This document shows, piece by piece, positions 12,101-26,300 of a DNA stretch of 64,000 nucleotides. Numbering within the stretch: the first letter of the stretch is position 1; the number at the start of each line of letters is the position of its first letter. Under the pieces are notes generated by a model. It searched no databases and was not told the DNA's origin. It saw only the letters and a program-made list of their open reading frames with translations. The stretch covers positions 70,348,330-70,412,329 of the forward strand of contig JAZBQD010000015.1 in NCBI GenBank assembly GCA_036583965.1, read 5' to 3'. Made by a program: the position numbers and the translations under genes. This DNA comes from Prunella strophiata. Lineage: Eukaryota > Chordata > Aves > Passeriformes > Prunellidae.

Positions 12101-15100
12101 CCAAAGCTCCTTGTTTTTGAAACAGACGTTGCCATATGGCAAAACGTCTCCCATTTTCAAATGTGCCTTCCTATGTGAGCTGTGACATAGCTATAAATGT
12201 TGTTGGCACTGAAATGTATTCAAATGTTGGACTTCTATGGGTCTGGAAATCTGAAAGAAGAAAAAGGGCACATTGTATGACTGGCCAGAGCTCCATGTGG
12301 AAGAGATTTGTGTGGAATAGCTGGAGAATATTCTGAATACATATACCTAAAATAATGGTATTGGGCATAGTGCATGGTGACCATGTGAATAACTAATTTA
12401 CATGGTAGCTAAACATTTCCTTCTAAAGTGCTGCTTTTCAGGTTCTATCCAGCATTTACCCTTTTGTTTTTAGCTGAATTATATCTGAGTCTAAAGCTCC
12501 ACAGGTTCCAAAGCAGCAAAGACCTGTTCCATAACTTGGCTGGCCACACCACATGAAAGATCCATCACATCATCCCATGAAAGATCAAATGAAGGGAGAG
12601 ACGATTCATCTTTGCAGAGCTAAAGAATTTGAACTTTGGCAATGACATAAGAATTCTATTTTCTCACATTAATTTCCATGCAGACATCATAAATGGATAG
12701 CCAATTTTGCCCACCCCTCAGCTTTCATGTCCTCAGTTTTCTTATCCAGAAGAAAAGTGAAATTTAACTATTGAAAAAAAAATGTTAATAGTTTTTGTTG
12801 GTTTTGTTGTTGTTAAAAATTCTGTTAATGCAAGTATTTGGGAAGGATATGTAAAATATCTAAGAGGAAAGAAACTGTGGCAAAGTAACTCATAAACTGG
12901 AAGCTTTCAATGCAGGGAAAATCTATGGAGGATTCTAATTTTTATATTCAGTATTTGAACATCAGTTTCTAAGATATTTAACAAATTATTTATGCTTCAA
13001 TCAGAATCAGCAGTCTGTATTATAATTCTTCTATTTTTATATAGCATAGTACTTATTTGTATGCATATATCCTTTGTGGGTACTGTTCATCAGTTGAGCT
13101 TATATATGATGTACTATCTTTTGAGCTACTCAGTGAACTGTAGTACTCTCTTGAGAAATTAGTCATAGCTACTTAACTTTGTCTTCATTTGCTTTTAAAT
13201 ACAGTCTATTTTGATAGTGAAGCAGTAGACATCTGATTACTTGATATTCACTGATACTGAAAAAATACCTGTGCTTGAATATAAAATTTCCCCATTGCCA
13301 GGAAGCACACAGAGTTTTCTGTAGGTCAGAACAGACTGAGGAGACATCAACCATGATTATGTTCCTTAAGTGATTAGAGATACTTCCTGGTGGTATCTTG
13401 GTGTTCCTTGTGTTAATTTTTGACTCATATTTAGATCACTTTCTGTAGACATGGAATTTATTCATTGATAAAACAGAAACTTCAGCACAGCGTACAGTTA
13501 ATGGATATATCTGAAGGGATGCAGATGGCCCACGAGATAGATTTGCCTCTCTCTCCACTCTGACTGTACAGAGAGATGGGAACTTCTGCTGTGTTGCTCA
13601 GTGTTTCCATATGGTGAATTGAGTGGGAGCTTAGTAGAATTTATGTATATTGTGGGGTTTTTTTGGGTTTTGGTCATACAGTGCCTGTTTGTAAAGGGTG
13701 TGAACGAGGTTCATGCAATACTGTCTTTGAGTATTTTTCTTGTGTTGAGTTACCATCATTAGTTACACTCTTTTTCCACAGCTCAGGCTTGTCCTCCTGG
13801 GAGAAATCCCTAACCATGTTGTGTCCTCAATTCCTGACTTCTCTGCAGAGGTTCTCAGCTACAGTTTTATCTGCACAGTTATCAGAGCTATCACAGAAAG
13901 ATGGAGAATTTTTTACAAGCTCCATCACAGCTTTTCTTATTATCTAATACACATCTAGGGTTGAGGGGAGGCAGGGATGGGGCCGGAAAAATAATATAAT
14001 GGGGGAAAAGACACTGCAGAGTTCTACCCTACAGAAATGACAAGGTAGAAGATTGGTCTGACTCAGGATTTCATTCCAAGTGCTTTAGTACTGGTAGGAT
14101 TCACAGCATGGCATCTTCTCAGAGCAGGTGCCTGAACAGAAGAAATCTTTTGTATGATTGCATATTGATTAGAGTACTTGGTTAAGAAGTGGGAAGCTCA
14201 GTTAATTTTTTTGGACTGAGGAAAACTTTGAACCTGTCTCTTCTGGGAGAATGCCTATGAGACTTTAGAACAAACCTGGGATGGAGCTCATGTCCAGCTC
14301 ATGTTGAAACGGGGCTGCAATTCAGAGGAAAATGCAGACTTGAGAGGCAAGAGATATTCAGCAAGAAGTATATAATGTTGCTTATTCTGTTTAGTAATGT
14401 TAATTACACTTGCTATTGTACTCTATTGGCAAGATGCATTTTGCTCAATAGCAGAAATATTCACTCAAGCCACAATAAATACAGGCAAAAAAAATCTGTT
14501 TAGAAACCAGTTCATCCATTTCTTGATTTTTTTTTTTTTTTTATTTTTAAATTTTATCCCTTAGCAACACATCTCCAAATGAACTCCATCCTAGCCTAAA
14601 GAATCAGGGTGCTTTAAACACAGTTTCTACCTGCATAGTCACTTACACTTTTACTTGTTACATCTACACTAAGTATGGCAGTAGCTGAGATACCTTGCAC
14701 TGTCTTCCAACTGCTTAATTCAGGTACTAGAAGCCATTGCAGAGCTTCATGTGGGCTGAATTACCCCATTGAGTATCTGAAAAGCCTGGTTAATTAGCTT
14801 CCTTGCCTGTCAGTCACTTGTTTCCATCTATTTTCTCACTTCAGCTACTTCAGTCATAAAACTGTAATTTGTTTTTCTATGACTGTGAAGATGATACTCA
14901 TAATTTACTCCTCCATCTATCCATTACAGTATATTTTTAAAAATTTTGATTGATTATATTCCTGCAGTTTTGCTTTAGATGGTCTATAACTTTATGAAGC
15001 TGGACAATTCATTTAGTAGGTGTATGTGCATTGACATCTACCAGAGACACTGTTGAGATTAGCAGACTGTTGATTTCAGTTCAATTCAGTGATCATTTAT

Positions 15101-17142
15101 TACTAAACCTTCCTGCTACGTTTCTCAGAATTTTCTATGCCCAGCAGTCTTTATTTTCAAACATTTCTTCCTACTTCATAATTTCATTTTAAAACCTAGC
15201 AATGACTGCCAGTTGGAAGATCCTTACCCCCTTATTGTGGTCTGTCACACAAGATCTTTGTTCACTAATCCATGTCTGCTGACAGCAAAGCAGAATCAAG
15301 AAATTGTGATTTACAATGAAATATAAAATATTTTAAGGCCAAATGTTTTGCTGTACACCACAATCTTATATGTTCATGGTATTTTTTTAGATTATTGGCT
15401 GTTGTGAAATGTTTAATTTAAACTATTTCTTATTTCTCTACTTCATAATAGAAGTTCTTCAGAGAAAGTGAAATATGTAGTTTTTCCCCATTGTTTTTAG
15501 ATGTATCTATTTTAGAAAAATTTAAGAACTCATATGTTACTTTTAGAAACATTATAAGGCCATGATCTTAAAGTTTTAGAGAAAGAAAAAAAAACTACCA
15601 AATTGAAAACACTGATCATTTTTGCAGTAAAGGTGAATAGCTCCTGCTTTTAGCTTTGTGGAGTCATGAAAAGTGAGATGTCAGAAATGTCACAGATGGA
15701 GGAAGAAGTATTGCATGGAATGATGTTAAAATTTGTGAGGAAAATAAAAGCATATATTTAAATCTTGCATTTTAAATTTTCCATTTGTTAAAGAAACATT
15801 GAAACTCCATGGGAGTTTTTTGTGTGAATAAAATGTATTCCTCAAGGAGATAGATTTCTGTTAATAGGACAATATGTCTTTTTTCTCTGAACCACTGTAG
15901 CACACTGTTGGACATTTTTTCTGATCTTTCACCACTAGCAATTCACAAAATATTGCCTGGTACATAGGTACACCAAAACCAACCCATGATCACCAGGGAA
16001 ATCTATCATAAACTTCATTATTAGGTTAGCTGTGGAGAGTTAACAAAATTTTTGCCCCCTTTCTTCCTCCTTTTCTTCCAGACCACGAGTGCTGCGACAT
16101 CATGTAGTGCTTGCAATCCAGGGTATATGATACACTGGGGCCTCACAAGTAGAGATGATAGAGACCTGCTCTGAGCAGACTGCAGCTGTATCTCAACTTC
16201 AATTTAATATTATCTTTATTATTACTTTTATTATTGAATTAGGAATTGCCTTCATTACTTTACTATGTTTCTTTTGCTCTGAGTGAGCTAGAATGGATAA
16301 ATGTGTTTCTTTTATTTGCAGCAATAAGCTGGGTACAGTTAAAAGTATTAGCATCATCACACAATATTGTGTCCTTTTCAAAGGTCAAGTGCAAAAAAGA
16401 CCTTGATTTTTTAAGCAAACTTATTTCTCATGTTTGTGAGTTGTTTGCAGAGAGCATCTGATGCTGCAAGTGTGATCCCCTAAATCTTAAATCTTTAAGT
16501 TCTGTTTTTTAGGCAAATGTAATTTTTTGGTAGTAAGAAAAAGTATATTTTAGTAGACAGCTGTCAGATCTTGCTCCTTAAACACTGCTTATCATCACCA
16601 AGGTTACTATTTGTAGCTGACTGACGGATAGCAGTGGATCAGGCTGAGGTAAAATGCAGGTCAGGCTTTTCATGTGTGTGAGTGAAACTTTTCACCCCTT
16701 AATCATATGGCACTGCAAAAGAAAACGTTGCTAAAAGAGCAAAGCAATAACACAGCTTCCAATATTGCTATTAGGAGCTGTAACTATTGTTTTACATGAG
16801 TAGGTGATGATCCCACCTAATTAATACTCAGCAGTGAGCTCTAACATGAGCTGAAATTCTTTTTTCAGAAAACGTGTACCTCATTGAGTAGGCAAACATG
16901 TTGTTCATTTTCATTCTGGTTTAATCCTAAATCAAAACAGTATCTAGCCTAACTGATTCTGTCATGCTATTATTGCTTGGGATGTTGCCACAAATTTTAA
17001 AGGCTTTTTGAAAGATTAACCTTGGCTAGAAACAAAGAAAAGCAAAATACATAACTGCAGCAATCTTTCATTGCAAGCTAGGAATAATTTCTGTTAATAT
17101 ATTTATATAAATTACCTGACAAATCTTCTTTTATCCCCCTAG

Positions 17143-17292
17143 ATATTGGCAAATGTAATAATTTTTATCTGTGGGAACTTGGCCGGGGCGTACCACAAAC
17201 ACCTCATGGAGCTCGCGCTGCAGCAGACGTATCAGGACACGTGCAACTGCATCAAATCCCGTATCAAGCTAGAGTTTGAGAAGAGGCAACAG
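17143..17292 (+). CDS. ADCY2: ADCY2 exon a: last helix of membrane bundle 1 and start of linker helix
   Basis: Fifty codons in phase 0 at both ends. The acceptor is a pyrimidine run ending ctag and the donor is gtaaag. The translation opens with the hydrophobic stretch ILANVIIFICGNLAGAY (segment residues 1-17), the sixth helix of the first membrane bundle. It continues with HKHLMELALQQTYQDTCN and a charged helix ending EFEKRQQ (to residue 50), the start of the signalling helix that links the bundle to the catalytic domain. The exon is CpG-containing and GC-richer than the flanking intron, which helps mark it. It matches mammalian ADCY2 nearly residue for residue from memory. It lies alone, with more than 17 kb of intron upstream in the window and 33.7 kb downstream. 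The open frame runs on past the donor for 23 codons to a stop; that extension is intron. Confidence 0.96.
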
Positions 17293-18916
17293 GTAAAGGA
17301 ACAACCCTGTCTGGGTCTGCTTTTCTGTTTGCACACTGTCCCCCTGTTTGTCCCTATGTAATCCAGCTTGTTTAATGGGAAAGCACTTATTGAACTGTTT
17401 AAACTTCATGAAATATGCCAAGTCTTTTGAATGTGGTTGTGCACAATTTCCATCTGAGTGTAGGAAAGTGTTACAGTTATTTCTGTTGTTAAAATATGTT
17501 TTTTTTCTCACTTGCTCTATGAAAATATTTTATGATGAAGAGAGTTAAAAAGGCCTGTATAGTCTCTTTTGTTGTCCTCGTGGAATGAGCTGTGAGATGT
17601 TCATGCATGCTTTTGGGAATCTTCTGTTCTTCATGCCCAAGACCAGTGTAGCAAATCACTGCAGGAAGATGTTACTGCACTGTTTTTGAAAAATATTTGA
17701 ATCCACAATACTGATGAATCATGTGATATAGTTCTAGAGGTCAGGATTGTTAAGAAGAGCTAGGGAAATTGCATAATGATACTGTCATTTATTGCAGCAG
17801 TTGAATAAAAGAATTCTCTGATTGCTTTATATAGTTCTTTTTCTCTGTGCAAGTTCTGTGCAATGCCTATCATCCTGACAGATAGGTGCCTCATTTAAGA
17901 GAATTTGAAATACAAATCACTTCATCAAGTAGTAAAGAAGATAGGTGCATTTTGCTTTGAAGGTCACCAAGACTCAAACCTTCATGAACTATTAAGGATC
18001 AGAGAATAGAAACACTGACAGGGGTCTGTGGTCACAAAAATGCTTGTGTGTACCTCGTGTGTCCCAGCTGATCTTAATTGTCATGTCTCTCTCAAAAATG
18101 CCTGTATCTGCTTTAAATTAAGGTTTTCAAGATCCATCACCAGCACTTTTTTCTTAAAATAAGGAAATGGAAATTCCACACCAGGATTTTACCAGGTTGT
18201 GTGTTCAGAGGGCTGTCCTTATTCTGCTGGGCACTTGGCTTGCATAGTGGCTGAAGCTGCTACAAAACATTTCAAGCAATCTTAAGGAGAACAGTAAAAG
18301 CAAGTTTTGATGATGAGACACAAAATTTGCATAAGAGAGAGGTTTGTAAGAGAGGTATTGCAGGAGAGATTTGTAAGAGCAGTCATTTATGTTTGCACCT
18401 CTGCCTCCAAAGCTGTGTGCAGGGAATGGGTGGACTTTGAGCTCAGTTGTAAGGGCCTGGGTTTTTGCTATTGGTAGCTTTTCCCTCCAAGCATAGGAAG
18501 CACATTGATTTACCTGCAAGAAGCAGGTGAGTTTTGTTACTGGACACTGAGTTCAAGGGAGTAAGGATGCTTTTTTATAGAAGACAGTACTTACAGCAGA
18601 CATGGTTCTAGCTGATGTTCTCTGCAAATGTGTATTATTTTGCTAAACATTGGTAGTTTCTATGGAAAGACAGAAATAAGTAGCTTTGGTGTACTGTCAC
18701 TTCTGAAGATCTTGCAGAAATGATTGAGAACCTGACAGCGAAGGAAGCAAAACTATCAGGGATTCTGTGACAGATACTTCCTCTTTGGGGTTTGTAGTAC
18801 TTGTGTTTTAAAAATGCTGTAGCCTAGCGAGATGAAAAGAAGGAAAAACCCATCTTTCACTGATAAATGTTGTTGTTCTTATAGAATAATAAAGTAAACT
18901 GTACATTTTATAATAT

Positions 18917-18939
18917 TATATATATATATATATATATAT
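18917..18939. repeat. (TA)n dinucleotide run
   Basis: A 23-base uninterrupted TA alternation in an AT-rich setting. Confidence 0.95.
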
Positions 18940-21234
18940 GTTTAAGTGTATGTTGTCATATTTGTGTTTTGATAGGAATAAGTCTATCAAATTAGTTAAG
19001 ACATCTACACAGTCCTAAGTAGTGTATTGCAGGGCTGGATTAGTAACAGATGGGTCAATGTCTTATTGAAAAAAGTCAAGTATTCTGTGGAAGTCAGTGA
19101 ATCTTTTCAACCTCCAGTGAGCTCAAAAAGAGCTCATTAGATTCTTCAGGTCTTCTTCTGTAGATTTTTTTGGCCTTCATCCCCTCAACCCCTTAATATA
19201 TATCTCCTGTCAAGTTTTTTCCAACCAAAAAATGAAGACATGTACCTCCATATTATCACACTTAGGAACATTAGGTATTTAAATGGGAAAAGGTAAAATG
19301 AGGATTCATTTCATAAGGTGGCTGGTTTTTTTTTTTTTTTTCCTCAGGATTAACGCACGTCTTTGTTTGCAGACATTAGTTCAGAAGTGGATGTACTTTA
19401 GTCTGCTTTTAACACTGCTTGTTTTGCCAAGAAGATACAAAAGATCATCCACATTGTTAGTATTCAGGAAGCAAGTCAATCATATTGGTGACTATTTTTA
19501 GAGAACTGGGATACAATGAAACAGTAAGAGCACGGTGCATTTTAAAAAGCATTGGTTTTGATCAAAGCCTTTATTAGCCTGTAAAAGGTTGTAGCATGAC
19601 CCTTGATTCTACATCTCTGTAACAGGAAAAAAAATTAATTTAGTTTAATTTACTTTACATGAGCTACTTTTGTACAAGTGCAGAGCGTAGGATGTACTTC
19701 TAAATGGTTAGGGCTCCAGGTCAAATTTGCACATTTTTCCAGATCATGGATGTCATGTATTTTATAATTGTTTTTGAAAGATGCACAATTTATGTTTCAA
19801 ATTATTCTGTGAATTTCCTTTTATGTTTTTTGAGAGTAGGCTCATACATATGTAGACTACTGTTGTTTTTCAGTTATTGGGGTTTCTTTTGTGTGTCTTT
19901 GAATAGCCTTTTTGAGAACACCATTTTGATAAATCAGTAGATAAGTATATTAAAATACCACTCAACAATTATGCCAAAGAACTCAAGAGAAACCCCAGGT
20001 CCATTGTTTTCAAGTGAGACCAATGTACATTAGAAAAAGGTGAAATGGGGGGGGATGTGTACACTGAGGTACAAGTTGGACATTCTGTACCCACACCACT
20101 GTGTATTTCTGCAGTTGGGGCACAGCAAAGGCTGGCTGCCCCCAAAGGGATGGGAAGCTGCAGGTGGTGACACATCCCAGCAGGGCAGGGTCACTTTTGA
20201 ACTCCTGTGGTAAAAAGCAGTATTTTCAAAGCCCACTTTGGTTTTTCTCACACACCTTTTATGTCTTTTCAGAGTTTATAAAAGAGAAATGTGGAACTAT
20301 TCTGACCTCTCTTTAATTTGCAGCCTTATTCCAAGATCTGTATTTAAAATAGCCTCTCATAATGTTTTTTGTCTCCCTGATAAAAGTCTGGCTGACAGTT
20401 TGTAGGGGTAATGACTCACTAGTGCTGAGTGCAAGATCTTAACTCTGACAGCAGTATAATTGCTCTTCTCTCTCTCTTCTGGGGCTTTGCATCGTGAGAC
20501 ACAGGAATATACACTGAGAGGTTCTTACAACATTGCAGGGAGGTGTTCTTAAGGTGTTGGTGTTCAGTGAGTTCTCTGAAATGCTGTCTTTGAGAAGGAG
20601 GCAGTATAATGATGGTTTTAGAAACAACACTCAGGTAGCAGATGAAAATGAATGAGGTTTGAAATCATTGAGTGGGATTTTAATTTTTTCACTGAAACAT
20701 GGTGAAGCAATGCCATTCATTAAAGGAACCGAAATATTTCAAAATTGTTTTTGAATTAATCTAAACAGAGAAGCCTCATACATTTGTGAGGCTTAAGGCT
20801 GTTAGTAAAGAACAGAAACATTGAAATACATAATTTGGAATTAATATATGAAATGTGGATTCCTGCAAGTTTAATTAATGCATTTTGAAAAGTAAGCTAC
20901 TAATATTTTCATAAATATACAATATTTTTTTCTAAGAGCTTCCTCATTTTCCTTTTCCTCATAGCTTCAAGGCTAGTAAATGGGAAAAACAAAAACTAGT
21001 GTCGGTCTTTTAAATTTTAGATTCCATTTATTACTTCAGCAGTGTTTGTGGTCATACACATGTGTGGTGCCAGTCCTTTCTGTTAATGGATGTGTCAGTA
21101 AAGCCTGTTCTGAGGAAGTGTTGAATTTTGCATGGTGGACCATGGGAAAGGTGGATAGAATATGCAAATAGAAACAGGACATGGTTCACTGAAGGGCTGC
21201 AGGGGTACTTAGTGGACTGCTGGTCATGACAGAT

Positions 21235-21540
21235 GATGAGACTTGGGGAACTCAAGGTATTTAGCCTGGAGAAGAAAAGACTTGGAGGGGATAACTAACA
21301 TTGGCCTAGTACCAAAGGAGCTTACACAAAAGGTGTGGTCAGAATTTCTGAAAGGCACACAGTGAAAGGATGAAAGACAACAGTCTTGAGCTGTGACAGG
21401 ATAAATCCTGGCTGGAAGGAGATAAAAGATTTTTCCCCAAGAGAAGGGTTAAACACGGGGAAAGGCTACTTGGAGAGGTGCTGGAATCTGTGAGCAGGGA
21501 GATTTTGAAGTCCCAGCTGTATCAGATCTTATGCTTCAAT
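21235..21540 (+). mobile_element. Old CR1 LINE 3' region fragment
   Basis: CR1 3' region pieces appear in order on the plus strand: ggtatttagcctggagaaga at about 21256-21275, then acttggagggg, the block gagctgtgacaggataaat, and ggagaggtgctggaatct followed by gagattttgaagtcccagct. In CR1 these match the tttagcctggagaag, tgtgacaggacaagg and gagaggtggtgga...ttcaaaacccagctg blocks. The final gatctt-like end block and tail are not seen directly after, so the copy is truncated or the end has decayed. Confidence 0.7.
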
Positions 21541-22693
21541 TCTTGTGAGCAAAAGAGAACACATGATAAATATAGAGCTCAGAATCTCATTAGGCTAATT
21601 AAAGTCTTAACAATCTAATGAAAATACAAAAAAAATCTAGTTACAATAATAATAACAGTCACAGTCCATACTAATTAACACAAAAAAGCATAAATATAGC
21701 TAAAAATATTCAAATATATCCCCCTTTTTCTCTGGTATAACTCTCAGTCTTCTGTAACCATGTACCCCCACAGTACAGTACTGCCATTGCCATGGGCTTT
21801 GTACTGAGTTTGAAAGACCCCAGGGTTGAAGCTCTCTGAATTTTTTTTTACCTTCCTGGAGCTTTATTTTTACTTAACTGTAACAGCAGTATTTCTAATG
21901 ACAAGGTGGTTATAGGTAATTAATCTTACTTTTCTTATGCCACAGCACAAACAAAACTATTCTATAAATAATAGTAATGAACTACTACTCTGTGAAGAAT
22001 GAGATATTTACAACTGTAACATAAGGTGGAAAATTGCACACCTGACATGACAGTGGAAGCTTTAGGAAATGAACACACAGAATGCAGTTGGCAGCAATAT
22101 TTGCCCATGATGATTGGAGATGGTGCACAGGCTTGGCACTGCAGACCTATAGATACATAGATCTATAAGATCTATAAGTGACCAGCCACCATTGGTCATT
22201 TGAAGAAATACAGACCTGCACCTGGACACAAGTGTTTTTAGGGGGAGCAAAGAACAAGAGCATAGATTTGCAGATCAGCAAAGAAAGAGCAAGGTATAAA
22301 CATGTGTTATCAGATATCTAAAAAGTACTGCAAAGAGATCCTGGATTGAGGAAGAAGTAACCATCAGCATCAACATCAGCATCACATTCCTCCTCATAAA
22401 GGGCTTCATGACTTGCTGAAAATCTTTCACCACCACTGCCAGGCTGAAACCCATCCACATTAGGACCCAAAGGAACAGTTAAAGCATGAGACTTTTTTAC
22501 CAGAAAAAGGGTTGTAAACTAAGAAGTGTATGCATAACAATTTAAACTGTATTATTACTACTAGGACTTTGCTTTCTTAATATAGAAGTATTTCTTTCTT
22601 TTTTGTTAGTTTTTTTTTTTTTTTTCTAATTAGAGCAAGAGTAATACTGATACTTGAATTAGACTGTTAAGATTTCAGTTATGCTATAAAGAA

Positions 22694-22732
22694 ATGTAAA
22701 CTAACTATAAACTAACTAACTAAACTAACTAT
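22694..22732. repeat. Short (AACT)n-like repeat
   Basis: About 39 bases made of repeated aactaacta-type units with small interruptions, followed by a brief atatgtatgtgtgtgtg run up to about 22767. Confidence 0.8.
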
Positions 22733-23204
22733 ATTCTTAGCTTTAGATATATGTATGTGTGTGTGTCCATTATCAGGCTTGATGCCTTTTAGTCCATAAA
22801 CAAGATTTTGGGTATTATGCTTCATGTGTCCCTCTGGATTATGAAATGAATGATATCAGTGTTGCTAAAGCAGAAAGCAGGTGTTTCACAGCAAGATGTC
22901 CCAAGTTCATTAGGAAGATGTAAATACTGGTGGTTTGAATCCCCTTCCTCTGCAATTTTATTCCAGTTAAGGCTGTACACTGCTGTCCCCCTGTCCTGTT
23001 ACCCCAGGGGGATTGTTTGTCCCACAGTGTCAGGCTTTAGGTACTCCCAGAGCTAAGGCAATGTAGAGAGGCAACAGGCACATGGCCACCAGACAACTGC
23101 TGCCACAACTAAAAATCAGGCAAGGCAAGCTCAGAGAAGGCTGGAGACCCAGTGTTGGATACAGAGCTTGTGATGTTGTGGTAAAATTGTATTTTTTGCT
23201 TAGA

Positions 23205-23305
23205 AGCCCTAAGCAACTTCATCTAATTTTGAAATTAGCCATGTTTAGAACAAGATGTGGGACTACGGATCTCAAGAGATCACTTCCAACCTGAATTTTT
23301 CAGTG
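23205..23305 (+). mobile_element. CR1 LINE 3' terminus fragment
   Basis: The block resembles the CR1 end: aagcaacttcatctaatttt, gaaattagccatgttt, then gtgggactacggatctcaag and agatcacttccaacctgaat. CR1 has a gttggactagatgatct...gtcccttccaacct end here. It may belong to the same old insertion as 21235-21540 or be a separate copy. Confidence 0.7.
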
Positions 23306-26300
23306 AGTCTCAGGTTTTCTTTAATGTCTTTCCTATAACTGAGTGCTATGACATACAGGAATACTATGATTTCAAAAAGAAAGAAAGGAAAAGGTAAATA
23401 TAATTTTGAATCATATCCTATAATAGCAAATGAGTGGTTTTTGAATCAACAAAAAGTCCTATCAGGTGCTACTGAAATTTTTTTCAAGTTTCTCATACTG
23501 ACTCTGCTTACAGAAAAGTAATGACAGGAATAATGCAGCTATTTTTCCTCCTAATTTTTGATGAGAATAATAGTAATTTCGCAAGAGGGATATGTGTTTG
23601 TCAAGAAAATTGAGTGATTTTATAATCAAATAGATACCCATTGTTACTTCATTATGTTCAGGTTGTCCAGTCACTGAAGAATTTGAAATAGACTAAATAG
23701 TCATGATGATGCTACAATAACAAGAGTCTGCAATTAGTTTTCCCCCAAGGCTCAATATTTAGTACAAACCTGAAACTTTGATTTCAAGTTTTATGTCACA
23801 ACCAAGACCTATAGATCAAAAAGCTGTAACAAAGGTAGGATTGAAAGCTGCAGAGGCTTTATGTATGCCTGGCTGGCCAGAGCTTTTGTAAGGTAGAAAA
23901 GATACTCAGGTCCTTGCCTGCAAAAGGATCAAGTACTACATTAGCCACCTGTATCTTGTTTATGTCCCTGGAGTTATTCTTTCATAATACTTCAGTACTT
24001 AAAAAGGTGCTTAGGAGCTTCTGCCCTGTAGAGATGGAGCAGTGGGGAGGGTGGTTGGCAGCTTTGCAATTTACTATTGTGGAAAACTCCAGAGGTCCAA
24101 CAAGTGTGGGATACTTCCCTTTCAGTGCTTTTTCACAGATCTGGGAAATTACTTTGAAATTTATAGCAAAACACTATTGACAAATGACCACTTTTCCTAA
24201 CCATTATTTTCCCAGTTTTTCTCTGCTAATTTTTTTGTAGGAGCTGTGAGAGGCTCCTTATAAAGAAATAAGGCTTTGTCATGTTTTAAAATATTAAATA
24301 ACGTGCCTTTCACCCCAGGGAATGTCTATTTCACTGTAAGGGGAAGAGATGCCAACACTGGAAGTCTAGTTACCTACATGAAGACACTCATATTGTCCAC
24401 AATTCCGAAATTAATGGCTTAGCAAATGCCTTGTGCAAGTATCTACTTCACAGATCAATAGACACACTCCAGTTCTTGCATGTAATCTTTTTTCTTACCT
24501 CAGGACTTCATTGTGAGTAAAGGTCATTTACTATTTTGCAATGAACTAGATGAGATTTCAGCTGCTTCTCTGCGTGTTGATCTGCAGTAATTTATTACAT
24601 TTAACATGCTCAGATAAACTGATGAGTCATGTTGCTTTGTTTTATGAGGAAAATGTGTAGTTTAAGCAGATACTAAGTACCACATTTCATAGCTATCCTG
24701 ATCATTTGGATGAAATACATACCTAGCAGGCAAATGTTAATTTTTGTCATGGCACCTGCAATTTTGTCAGCCACATTACTAAAGCTAGAATTAATAGGTG
24801 AAAAGTCATTATTTTTAGAAAGAGAATGTCTTTTGACAGTAAGTCTAAAGTTTTCAATTGTTCATTATTCTCATAATTAATTGTCTCATTTTTAAATTGC
24901 CATTTTATTTCCAGATAAAAGTTATTTAAGTCCAACTAGATCCCTTTGTCCTTACTAACCTTGATATGTCTTTTTCAGATCTCCACATCAAACATTATTC
25001 TCTACAGATAGGGATTACAATATATTGTGCCTACAACAACTACACATAGATCACACAGATTTTGATAATCCAGAGGCCTGGATTTTGGGGTGTTTTTTTT
25101 TTTTTTTTTTACATATAGAATTGCTTAGTCATGTCATAATTATTTTCATAATATTATAAATAACTTAAAACACCTTAAAGGATTCTCTGTAATAAGGACT
25201 TTCCAGGATTTTTTGTTCACTAGTGTGACCTTTTAATCACTCATGATTTTTTGTATCATTTTTATGGCAAGTATATCTAAACACACTGTTGTCAATTATT
25301 TTCACCTAAGGAGATAAAGATCCATAAAAAAGTCTTATAAGTCTTAGGGACACACTGGCCTTGTTAGCAACAGCATCATGCTGGGAGATCCTGCTCATTT
25401 GGGTTATGTACCATGAACTCTCTATTCTTTCCAGAACTCCTGCTTTCCAACATAAATGCTTCTGTATTGTAAATAGATGTTTTAATTCTGAATTCATTTC
25501 CTTTGGGTGCTTTAAATACCTTGTGTGGTGCTGCTCACAAAAAGTTATGTATTTTTCTAACATTGTTAACAATCATATCACTTCTAAATATCTTCTTTAT
25601 GTCAGTCCTAGTACATTTTGTTCTTTAAATGATTGTTCATGTGGACATTCACACTGGCAGTACACATACAGTAAACAACTTTAGCTGGGTACATCTGACT
25701 CCTGTGTGTCACTGTGTTCTTCCCCTTTGCTCTACTGTGCTCTGGTTATAATGGAAAGTATGGTCACTGTCTTTAGCAGTCTTTGCCACTTCTTGGCAAT
25801 CTGGCTAAATTGGGACTTTTCTAGAAGTTCATGTCCTTGTCCATGGCCTAGTTAGATATTGCCTCCAACTCTTCAGATTGTAAATCAGTTACCTTTTTCT
25901 TTTTGTAATATTCTCTTTCTTTCTTCACTCCAACCCTTACCTCCCTTTAGCAATTTCCTGGATCTGAAAGGCTTCATACTGTAGGAAAAACCATTAGGAG
26001 AAAATATAACTCTGCAAAATACACAATTCCCAGGTGCTTTCAACCAAAAGCAAGTACCAAGTGGTAGATGTCAAGTACAGAAGCCCCCTCAGCTACCTTC
26101 TAAGAGCTTAGCTGGTTGTGTTCAAGACCAACTTCTTTCTAAGACTGCTATGGAAGCTGTAAGAACTCAGAGTACAGTCTCCTCACTCCTTCCCTTAGGA
26201 GTTGCTTTTTGCTAGGGCTGTCACCCTTGTTCCCCCCCTGAGGTGCATTGCAGCTGCACTGCAGCCATGTCAGTGACTTCTAACTTGTCAGTCTAGACCC

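Larger units (their letters stand above)
1..17142 (+). other. ADCY2: ADCY2 intron, 3' part, upstream of exon a
   Basis: The sequence has no exon-like segment joining in frame to exon a. I searched for the expected upstream piece ending LVWQ and did not see it, so the whole stretch is read as intron. It holds a CR1-like reverse transcriptase remnant (about 3890-4262), a CR1 3' end (about 8770-9150), homopolymer runs (T23 at 11464-11486, T16 at 14527-14542), small palindromes near 2775 and 12124, and a TAATTA-rich stretch near 7740-7870 that looks like possible conserved noncoding DNA. The rest is unremarkable AT-rich sequence. Open frames here are short and have no recognisable product. Confidence 0.85.
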
